Source: Mesobacillus jeotgali (GTDB taxonomy: Bacteria > Bacillota > Bacilli > Bacillales > Cytobacillaceae). From it: a stretch of DNA of 64,000 nucleotides. Shown piece by piece: positions 45,658 through 52,763 of the stretch. The notes under the pieces were generated by a model that saw nothing but the letters and a program-made list of their open reading frames with translations, had not been told where the DNA came from and did not search any database. Every line of letters begins with the position of its first letter. The stretch's first letter is position 1. The position numbers and the translations under genes were made by a program. The stretch spans positions 1,358,001 through 1,422,000 of the forward strand of contig NZ_CP109811.1 of NCBI RefSeq assembly GCF_014856545.2. The letters are read 5' to 3'.

Positions 45658-48237
45658 ATGGATCAACAACTATATACTGATATCGAAAAGTGGCTAGCTC
45701 AACGTCATCATTGGCTTCAAGATGCGGCGTCACGACTAATCAAAAATAACAACACATTAAGCAATACGGACATACAAGAGTTAATCGAATTATGTAAAAC
45801 AGAAGCAAATCTAATAGATTCCGAAATGAAATTTAAGAGTATTGAACCAAAAAGTCTTTCGATAAAGGATTCATCAACTAACTTAAGAATGGATTCAATA
45901 AACTATGTGAAAGGTATTAGCGCCCTTGGTCCTAGGAATCCTCTCTCTTTCAAGGGATCCTTGTCTATTGTATATGGTCAAAATGGTTCGGGTAAATCAA
46001 GCTATGTTCGGTTACTTAAACACATGTCAGGAGCTAAAAAAACTGGGACGTTATTGGGTAATGTGTATCAACAAAGTAAGCAACTTCAAGAATGTTCAGT
46101 AAAAATTACATCAAATGAGAATACAAGTGATGTTAGGTGGACTCCCGAAATGGGAGCACTTAGTGAGTTAAGAGTTTTACAACTTTACGATACTGACTGT
46201 GCCAATGTTTATGTAAATGAGGAGAACGAGGTTGCCTATGAACCATGGATACTTCAGTTTTTTAGTCAATTAACCAATGTATGTATCAAAGTCGGACAAG
46301 CTATTAAGCGGGAAATGGAGAGCATTTCGCTTGCAAAATTAAGTCCACCCGTTGAATTTTCAAAAACCATTTCAATTCTCTGGTTTAGTAAAATTAGTGA
46401 TTCTACTAGCAAAAAAGAAATCGAAGCCCACTGTTCTTGGGGTGAGGCTGACGAACACGAACTTAACAATAAAAGAAAACAGATCGCAGAGACAGATCCT
46501 ATTGAAAAGATGAAACAATATAGAAAAACTGCAAAAAGCATTATAGATTTTCATAAACTACTTTCAGATATTAAAACCTCTTTATCAGATGTAGCATGTA
46601 CGAGAATAATTAATGCTAAGGCAGACTTTGTCAATATTAAAAAGGCTGCAGATGAGGATGCCAAGAAAATCTTTGAAGGTCTTCCACTTGATGGTGTAGG
46701 TACTGAAAGTTGGAAAATACTCTGGGAGCAAGCAAGATCTTTTTCTGAACAACACGCTTATCCAAGTGAACCTTTTCCATACACTTCTACTGGTGCGAAT
46801 TGTGTACTTTGCCACCAGCCCCTATTGAGTGAAGCGAAAAGTAGACTAAATTCTTTTGAATCTTACATAAAAGAATCCCTTAGCGAACAAGCTAAAGTAG
46901 CTGAAGAACATTTAAATAAGTTGTTAGGAGAAATAAAGGAGATTCCAAGTGATGCACACATTGAACTTTATTGTAATTCTCTAGGAATCACCTCAGAAGT
47001 CGAGAAGAAAAATGTAATAGATTTTTGTGCTAGGCTACAAAGCAGAAGGGATTGTTTAAAGAATACTACTTCACTTGACCAACTTCCCCCATTACCTACT
47101 GAAGATATATTATTTGCTTTAACTGAAGCCGCGGTAGGTAAAGAAGAAGAGGCCTCTGGTTTTGCTGAATTGGCGGTAAGCGAAAAAAGGGATGAAACCA
47201 AGAACAAAATTATAGAACTTGAAGCTCGTAAGTGGTTGCACCAAAACAAAACAGTTATTACCCAAAATGTTGACAACCTTAAGTGTATTGTTAAATATAA
47301 GGATGCCCTTTCACTCACAGCAACTCAAACGTTGTCAACAAAGAAATCTTCGTTATCAGATGTATTAATTACATCTGAATACATTAAAAGGTTCCAAAAG
47401 GAATTAAGAGAACTTGGGGGCTCTAGAATTAGTGTTAATCTTGTAAAGACTAAAGCACAAAAAGGTCATATCTATCATCAAATCCAACTTAAAAATTGTC
47501 ACTCAACTGTCCGTACCTCTGAGGTATTAAGTGAAGGTGAGTTTCGTATAGTTTCGCTGGCGGGATTTCTTGCAGACGTGGAGGGTAGCTCGGATAATAC
47601 CCCTTTTATATTTGATGACCCTATTTCTTCCCTGGATCAATTGTTTGAAGAGGCAACTATTAGAAGAATTGCCAGATTGAGCCTATCTAGACAAGTAATA
47701 GTCTTTACTCACCGACTATCATTTTTGACGTTACTTGAAGAAGCTGCAAATGATTTAGGAATAGACTGCGATGTTACTTGGCTTCGGTCGGAATCTTGGG
47801 GTACTGGTGAACCAGGAGAAACCCCGGTATTTGCTAAGAGACCGGATAAGGCATTAAATTTACTCTTGAATGATAGATTAAGTAGAGCTCGAAAAGTATT
47901 ACAAGAAAAAGGAAGAATAGAATACGACCTTCTAGCAAAAGGGATATGTAGCGATTTCAGAATTTTAATTGAACGATTTATTGAGAATGATTTACTTGCC
48001 GATGTTGTTCACCGGTTTAGGCGTTCAGTAAATACTATGGGGAAAATTCATAAACTTGCTCACATAACTGTAGATGATTGTAAGATGTTTGAAGAATTAA
48101 TGACAAAGTACTCCACATATGAACACTCTCAATCCTATGAAACACCAATAATGCTACCTGAACCCGATGAACTGAAAGAAGATATGGAAACAATAAAATG
48201 TTGGTTAGGGGAATTTAAGAAGCGGAGTATTACATAA
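45658..48237 (+). CDS. Zinc-hook AAA_13-type ATPase, RloC/PrrC-like candidate anticodon nuclease
   Basis: An 859-residue ABC/SMC-like ATPase. Walker A YGQNGSGKSS is at about 106-115, a Rad50-like zinc-hook CVLC at 382-385 lies between long helical stretches, the signature LSEGEFR is at 624-630, Walker B IFDDPISSLD at 651-660 and the switch histidine in FTHRLS. The C-terminal 150 residues have R768-x3-E772 and histidines at 785, 798 and 802, resembling the Arg-Glu-His triad of PrrC/RloC anticodon nucleases. Such proteins cleave tRNA during phage infection. The ATG at 45658 follows GGGAGG. No restriction-modification genes are adjacent. Nuclease activity is inference. Confidence 0.75.
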   Translation: MDQQLYTDIEKWLAQRHHWLQDAASRLIKNNNTLSNTDIQELIELCKTEANLIDSEMKFKSIEPKSLSIKDSSTNLRMDSINYVKGISALGPRNPLSFKGSLSIVYGQNGSGKSSYVRLLKHMSGAKKTGTLLGNVYQQSKQLQECSVKITSNENTSDVRWTPEMGALSELRVLQLYDTDCANVYVNEENEVAYEPWILQFFSQLTNVCIKVGQAIKREMESISLAKLSPPVEFSKTISILWFSKISDSTSKKEIEAHCSWGEADEHELNNKRKQIAETDPIEKMKQYRKTAKSIIDFHKLLSDIKTSLSDVACTRIINAKADFVNIKKAADEDAKKIFEGLPLDGVGTESWKILWEQARSFSEQHAYPSEPFPYTSTGANCVLCHQPLLSEAKSRLNSFESYIKESLSEQAKVAEEHLNKLLGEIKEIPSDAHIELYCNSLGITSEVEKKNVIDFCARLQSRRDCLKNTTSLDQLPPLPTEDILFALTEAAVGKEEEASGFAELAVSEKRDETKNKIIELEARKWLHQNKTVITQNVDNLKCIVKYKDALSLTATQTLSTKKSSLSDVLITSEYIKRFQKELRELGGSRISVNLVKTKAQKGHIYHQIQLKNCHSTVRTSEVLSEGEFRIVSLAGFLADVEGSSDNTPFIFDDPISSLDQLFEEATIRRIARLSLSRQVIVFTHRLSFLTLLEEAANDLGIDCDVTWLRSESWGTGEPGETPVFAKRPDKALNLLLNDRLSRARKVLQEKGRIEYDLLAKGICSDFRILIERFIENDLLADVVHRFRRSVNTMGKIHKLAHITVDDCKMFEELMTKYSTYEHSQSYETPIMLPEPDELKEDMETIKCWLGEFKKRSIT

Positions 48238-48897
48238 TCTATTTTTATTTGAAATTATTAAGATATTTAAATAGAGTCAAAGCAATAAAATAAAATATTA
48301 TACCACTCATTTTAATTGTTATTTGTGGTGGGTTTAATTTGAGCTATGGTTAAGGATGCATTTAAATTGTACTGTTGCTAATATATCTTGTTGGGAATTA
48401 GCTTGAAAAAGTAACTTTACACGCTGGCTTTGTTGCCGCAGGGTAGGTTGCTTTTTTATTTTTTTAAATCCCACTTAACTGACCACTTGTACTATTCCGT
48501 GGTTTACTTTTCTCTATATTCATGCATCTTTTTTTAATGGTATAATATTCCTTGTATAACGCTAAAAGGAGAAGAATATGGGATAAGAAGATTTAGTTGA
48601 ATTAGGTTTTACTAGACAGACGAGTTAAGACATTCTTCTGACCCTGCAGTGACTTCTATACAGATTAATATAATTTCTTAATTTTACAACGTATCATTAA
48701 TAGAGAGATGTTAGGTGTTTTTATAGATCTTTTTATTCACTACTCTATTTACCAGATTGTCTTGTATTTTCAGAAACAGTCATCTTAGCTCCTAAAGAAA
48801 TTTATTTGGAAAGATACCTGTCAGAAAGAGGATATTTCTTTGTGCAGGTTGTGTTAAATTCAGACGAAATATCTCTATATACAAAGGGGTAATAAAA
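48238..48897. other. AT-rich non-coding gap with a structured repeat
   Basis: 660 bp with no credible protein gene. It contains one copy of a terminator-like structured repeat (see 48373-48465). A hexamer GGTATAATATTCC near 48538-48550 could be a -10 for a transcript running right; a short ATG frame at 48578 stops at once. Confidence 0.5.
48373..48465 (+). ncRNA. Structured RNA-like repeat, copy 1
   Basis: TGTTGCTAATAT followed 30 bases later by a hairpin GTAACTT..GGTTGC (48411-48417 with about 48445-48451), an inner segment CTGGCTTTGTTGCCGCAGGG and a long T run. A second copy lies at 49742-49826 with compensating changes in the stem. The layout recalls the terminator region of type I antitoxin RNAs of the TxpA/RatA kind, a weak analogy from memory. 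Confidence 0.5.
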
Positions 48898-49647
48898 GTG
48901 CATTCTGAGGATATGGGTATCGAAGGATCTAAATTAGTTACAATTGATTATGCGTTTTTATTAGCAATTCTTACAGCACTATTATACTTGCTTTCATTTT
49001 TGTTTTATTCAGGAAAGTTATTTTATTATCATTTACCATTATCTTTTGTGGAATTAAATATCCAGCAGATTATTTATTCATCCTTACATTTAGCTCCAAT
49101 TATTATTTTATGTAGTTGGTATGGAGTTTCGCTGCTTCGAAAATATAAATCACAAAAGAACGATGGTTCACAACCAGGTATTGTTACCAGTTTAAGTCGA
49201 AAGAATAGAAAGACGTCATTTATAGGAATAATTAAATATATCTTTTTTGTTTACTGTTTGCCGACAATAGTGATAATCCTTCTATACGTCTTTGATAAAA
49301 AGGGTATATGGCCGTTCCTAATAGGCGTTCTAATACCATATTTTGTGGGAATTGTATTTAATTTATATAAAAAAAGGAATTATGTTTATTTAATGATTTT
49401 AGTATTCGTTTATTCAACGGTAATATCTTTTGGTATAGGTTATTTTAAAGCTTGGACGGAAGATGATTATATTGTAACTGAAAAAAACAAAGAAGCATTC
49501 ATTGTTTTGACTACCTACAACGATAAATTCATTATTGCTCCTTTTAACGAAAAAACTAAAAGCTATAAAAATCAATATCAAATAGTGGAGGTAAAGGATA
49601 TATCACACTTTAAAGTGACTAAAACTGGAAAAATAAAATTAAAGTAA
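48898..49647 (+). CDS. Five-helix membrane protein, unknown function
   Basis: A 249-residue protein with GTG start after AAAGGGG. Five hydrophobic helices are visible (about residues 15-37, 52-74, 103-125, 130-150 and 157-176), followed by a soluble tail of about 70 residues with FIVLTTYNDKFIIAPFNEKT. I do not recognise the family. It is flanked on both sides by the structured repeat and lies next to a decayed nucleotidyl cyclase gene. A membrane effector role in a defence system is possible but unproven. Confidence 0.6.
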   Translation: MHSEDMGIEGSKLVTIDYAFLLAILTALLYLLSFLFYSGKLFYYHLPLSFVELNIQQIIYSSLHLAPIIILCSWYGVSLLRKYKSQKNDGSQPGIVTSLSRKNRKTSFIGIIKYIFFVYCLPTIVIILLYVFDKKGIWPFLIGVLIPYFVGIVFNLYKKRNYVYLMILVFVYSTVISFGIGYFKAWTEDDYIVTEKNKEAFIVLTTYNDKFIIAPFNEKTKSYKNQYQIVEVKDISHFKVTKTGKIKLK

Positions 49648-49741
49648 AGGATTTTTACTAATATATTTAACCACTCATAATATGTGTTATAGGTGGTTGG
49701 TTATATTTGTAAGTTTACAACGAGAATTGTATAATTAATAA

Positions 49742-49826
49742 TGTAGCTAATATCTCGTGCTGTAAATTGTGCTACATGGTAGCCCACACAAGCTTTGGTT
49801 GGCAGGGTGGGCTATTTTTTATTTTT
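49742..49826 (+). ncRNA. Structured RNA-like repeat, copy 2
   Basis: Matches copy 1 (48373-48465) in the TGTAGCTAATAT start, the inner CTTTGGTTGGCAGGG and the T-rich end. The stem is TAGCCCAC / GTGGGCTA (49780-49787 with 49807-49814), perfect and different in sequence from copy 1 but in the same place, followed by TTTTTTATTTTT. Confidence 0.55.
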
Positions 49827-49938
49827 CAATTCCTCCTTTACACAGTTAAAACAAGGATACCACATAGAATCGCTCCCTTTAGCCGTTCCCTAGGCACTGG
49901 CCAGAGACTCTTCAACCCTCCCGCAAGTCCATCAAAAG

Positions 49939-50515
49939 AAAACCCTTGTAAAATTTATAGGTCATATATAAGCGAAATTGTTGCCATACTGAGCGGATAC
50001 ATTAGTTGTAAAGAATAAAAAATTGTGGGTGATTGTGTTTCTGCTATTTTAGTGGTCAATATAAGAGTCAAGTTCATGACACTTTTGCAGCAGCGGCCAA
50101 GATAAATAGCTTGGTTAACAGCCTTAATTATAAATTAGAGAAGAAGGGCTATACAATAAATGCTGGAATTGGGCTCTCCTGGGGACGAGTATTGATGATA
50201 AAGGCAGGATACAATGGATCTGGGTTTAATGATGTAGTGTGGTTGGGAGATTCAGTAAATAAGAAATCTAAAATGTGTTCAAAAGTAATGAAAGAAGTAC
50301 AATATCCTATGGTGGTAACTAAGGACTTTTATGATAATCTCGATGAAGATGCTCAAAAATGGTTTACCCCATCTCCTCATCTCTTCAGTCCTGAATTTTA
50401 TTACGGTGATATAGTCAATATTGAAATGAGGGATTGGTTAAATGAGCAAAAAGAAAAGGATAGAAGGAGTATTCATTTGAACAAGTTAAATTTATATTAT
50501 CGGGAATTGATTTAG
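49939..50515 (+). pseudogene. Decayed Pycsar-type nucleotidyl cyclase
   Basis: Remnant of a class III-like adenylate/guanylate cyclase domain. Pieces in order are KIYRSYISEIVAILSGYISC, a stop, KIVGDCVSAI (metal-binding region), a one-base shift in a T run near 50050, then SGQYKSQVHDTFAAAAKINS, INAGIGLSWGRVLMIKAGY and GFNDVVWLGDSVNKKSKMCS. The GIG-x-x-x-GR and NDVVW-x-GD segments resemble the PycC cyclases of Pycsar phage-defence systems. The N-terminus is missing and at least two lesions are present, so it is inactive unless the C-terminal frame from 50033 alone is used. Confidence 0.7.
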
Positions 50516-50788
50516 GGGAGCCATAACAGGGTAAAACATTATATCAGTTCCTTTTTATTTTGCTTACTTTTAAAATTGAACACTCTACTTCTGGTTTGTA
50601 CTAAAACCCCTTGTATGTCTGGTACAAACCTCCTACCTCCTAAAATTGCGCGGTGATCTTGGCTGCAAAAGAAATGAATCGGGACGGTGTGCTACCTACT
50701 GCAAAGAAGGTGGCTACTTCCTTAATGCAGGAAATAGAATCTTTTTGTCGAAATATTACTTGTTAAAAAAATAAAGGGGCTGTAAATA

Positions 50789-50989
50789 TTGAGTAAATTA
50801 CAAAAGGTTTTGGAAGAAAGAAACAAGATCATACAATTAGAAGAAGCGATAAAGAAGAATACTGAAGAAGCTTTTAGAACTTTGAAGGAGCAATTTAAAA
50901 AACTAGGACTATGGTTAAAGGAATTGTGTTACTTTTCTGTTGAGGTGAAAAATCTTGTTCGTTTCTCCAATGCTATTACACAAATCTGA
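50789..50989 (+). CDS. Small helical protein (66 aa), doubtful
   Basis: A 66-codon frame with TTG start after AAGGGG. The product is lysine/glutamate-rich and likely a coiled coil (KLQKVLEERNKIIQLEEAIK). It may be a fragment of a larger gene. No family recognised. Confidence 0.35.
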   Translation: MSKLQKVLEERNKIIQLEEAIKKNTEEAFRTLKEQFKKLGLWLKELCYFSVEVKNLVRFSNAITQI

Positions 50990-51110
50990 TGAACCATTTA
51001 ATAATGAACAATATATTACTGAGTTAAAGGTATCTCCATGAAATGACTTGCACATAATTGGATTTTTTATCCCTTTCCAATAATATAAATGGTTTTTTAC
51101 AAATAAATAA

Positions 51111-51175
51111 AGTGTACATAAATAAAATTGTGTACATAAATTTGCTAATTACGTTTTTAAAGTGTACAAAAATAA
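51111..51175 (+). repeat. Iteron-like GTGTACA repeats
   Basis: GTGTACA(T/A)AAAT occurs at 51112, 51130 and 51162, spacings 18 and 32 bp, in an AT-rich setting. This could be a replication or transposase binding site left from an earlier element. Confidence 0.5.
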
Positions 51176-51360
51176 TAAAATTTTACTCCTACTACTTCTT
51201 CTAAAGGTGTAGTGGATAGTGCACCAATTGAGTATCTTCTCGAAATAGACTGTGCGGGTTCTGACAATTAGGTAACAAAAATCAACTTAATGATCCTGAC
51301 AATCCAGAGAGTTACATTGTATTTACAGTAACAGTCCATAATAAATAATGGTTGCATAAC

Positions 51361-51404
51361 CAAAGAGGGTGATTACCTAATAGAAGGTAATCACCCTTTT
51401 TTAG
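51361..51404 (+). terminator. Terminator upstream of the cad genes
   Basis: Stem GGGTGATTACCT / AGGTAATCACCC followed by TTTTTT. It shields the cad promoter from upstream transcription. Confidence 0.85.
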
Positions 51405-51440
51405 TTTCAAAGCGCTAATTTCATGTCAATTTATCCTTTA

Positions 51441-51521
51441 TTCAAATATCCATTTGACTATTTGTTTATGTAAACGTAAAATAGAAAATGAAATTTAACA
51501 TTCAAATAAATATTTGAATGT
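51441..51521 (+). promoter_or_regulatory. cadD promoter with CadC-type operators
   Basis: TTGACT (51454-51459) and TAAAAT (51477-51482) are 17 bp apart. A perfect 11-bp palindrome ACATTCAAATA-AA-TATTTGAATGT spans 51498-51521, like the cad operator of plasmid pI258. A second, imperfect TCAAAT..ATTTGA overlaps the -35. CadC should repress here and release on Cd, Pb or Zn. Confidence 0.85.
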
Positions 51522-51566
51522 TAACGAGTATTAAATTATTAATAAAAAATAAAGGGGTTGAATCAG

Positions 51567-52223
51567 GTGGATTTAATTTTAATAATCATCTCTGCTCTTG
51601 GTGCTTTTATTGTAACCAATATTGATGATATTTTTGTCTTGATGATGTTATTCTCTATGGCAAGGTCACAATCTAAAACAAGTAATGGTCTAACGGTTAA
51701 CAAGGTTTCGAAACGTATTAACTCAAGAGATATAGTAATTGGTCAATATCTAGGTTTTGCACTTCTAGTTTTAATCAGTCTTTTAGCAACTTTTGGGATA
51801 ACGCTCCTTGCTGATCAATGGGTTGGTTTACTTGGACTAATTCCCATGTATTTAGGAGTTAGATTGTTCATCAAAGGTGAAGATGATGATGATGATAATA
51901 TTCTTTCTAGGTTAAACAAATTTAATAAGTTTTATTTAAGTGTAGCCTTTATCACTTTTGCTAATGGTGGAGACAATATTGGAATTTATGTTCCGATTTT
52001 TTCAACGTTAGAAACAAATCAATTAATTATTACTGTAGTTACATTCTTTATAATGGTTGCAATTTGGTGTTTACTGGGTTACCGTCTAGCGAGATTCAGA
52101 TTTGTTTCTGAAACACTTGAGAAATACGGGCGATGGATTATTCCAATTGTATTTATAGGATTGGGAATATATATCATGCTAGAAAATGAACTATTTACTT
52201 CTTTGATAAATCTATTTAAATAA
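51567..52223 (+). CDS. cadD: CadD-family cadmium resistance transporter
   Basis: A 218-residue membrane protein of the CadD/LysE-like family with six or so helices and the early conserved IVTNIDDIFVLMMLFS and FITFANGGDNIGIYVPIF segments. CadD gives cadmium resistance in staphylococci. I prefer GTG at 51567, nine bases after AAGGGG, over TTG at 51558. It stands first in the cad set, behind a CadC-type operator. Confidence 0.88.
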   Translation: MDLILIIISALGAFIVTNIDDIFVLMMLFSMARSQSKTSNGLTVNKVSKRINSRDIVIGQYLGFALLVLISLLATFGITLLADQWVGLLGLIPMYLGVRLFIKGEDDDDDNILSRLNKFNKFYLSVAFITFANGGDNIGIYVPIFSTLETNQLIITVVTFFIMVAIWCLLGYRLARFRFVSETLEKYGRWIIPIVFIGLGIYIMLENELFTSLINLFK

Positions 52224-52305
52224 TGTAACAGTTTTGATCGTTATGATCATTTGCTGATATGTTGACTTGATATGGAATTTATTGGGTTACTTTATTTTTT
52301 TGGTC

Positions 52306-52375
52306 CATTATTCAATAATTATTTGAATAATGTCAGGGTAATAATATATAATATATTCAAACGTACACTTGAATA
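52306..52375 (+). promoter_or_regulatory. Two CadC-type palindromes upstream of cadC
   Basis: CATTATTCAA-N7-TTGAATAATG at 52306-52332 and TATTCAA-N8-TTGAATA at 52354-52375, both perfect. The second lies just before the cadC ribosome binding site. They share the TTCAA/TTGAA core with the cadD operator, so cadC-cadA should be autoregulated. Confidence 0.8.
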
Positions 52376-52394
52376 AAAGGAGGGATAATGAGTT

Positions 52395-52763
52395 ATGAGT
52401 AAGAAAGATACTTGTGATATTTATTGTTATGACGAAGCAAAAGTCAAACGAATACAAGGTGAGATGCAAAAAGAAGATATATCTAGTGTTTCTCAATTAT
52501 TTAAAGCACTTGCAGATGAAAATAGGGCAAAAATTTCCTATGCATTATGTCAAGATGAAGAGCTTTGTGTGTGTGATGTAGCTAATATCATTGGGGCTAC
52601 TGTTGCAACGACATCTCACCATTTAAGGACCCTTCATAAACAAGGGATTGTAAAATACCGAAAAGAAGGCAAACTAGCCTTTTATTCGCTTGATGATGAA
52701 CATATTAGACAGTTAATGGTTATTGCATTAGCTCATAAAAAGGAGATGAAAGTCAATGTCTGA
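52395..52763 (+). CDS. cadC: ArsR/SmtB-family metal sensor CadC
   Basis: A 122-residue winged-helix repressor. The Cd/Pb site cysteines C7, C11 (TCDIYCYDE) and C58, C60 (ELCVCD) are all present at the positions known for CadC of pI258. The recognition helix region is GATVATTSHHLRTLHKQG. The ATG at 52395 follows AAGGAGGG. The stop overlaps the cadA start by 8 bases, so cadC and cadA are coupled. Confidence 0.95.
   Translation: MSKKDTCDIYCYDEAKVKRIQGEMQKEDISSVSQLFKALADENRAKISYALCQDEELCVCDVANIIGATVATTSHHLRTLHKQGIVKYRKEGKLAFYSLDDEHIRQLMVIALAHKKEMKVNV

Larger units (their letters stand above)
50516..51410. other. Decayed segment with gene fragments and iteron-like repeats
   Basis: About 900 bp. 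A fragment at 50661-50766 translates as AAKEMNRDGVLPTAKKVATS with no start. Another at about 51180-51347 (EYLLEIDCAGSDN, then NDPDNPESYIVFTVTVHNK in a second frame) is broken by a stop and a shift. Three TGTACA repeats lie at 51111-51175. A hairpin terminator closes the segment. All looks like the wreckage of earlier cargo. Confidence 0.5.

Noticed and set aside
49767..50018. 83-codon frame at the start of the cyclase remnant
   Set aside because: Its first half is the structured repeat and non-conserved sequence; only the last third matches the cyclase, so it was treated as part of the pseudogene.
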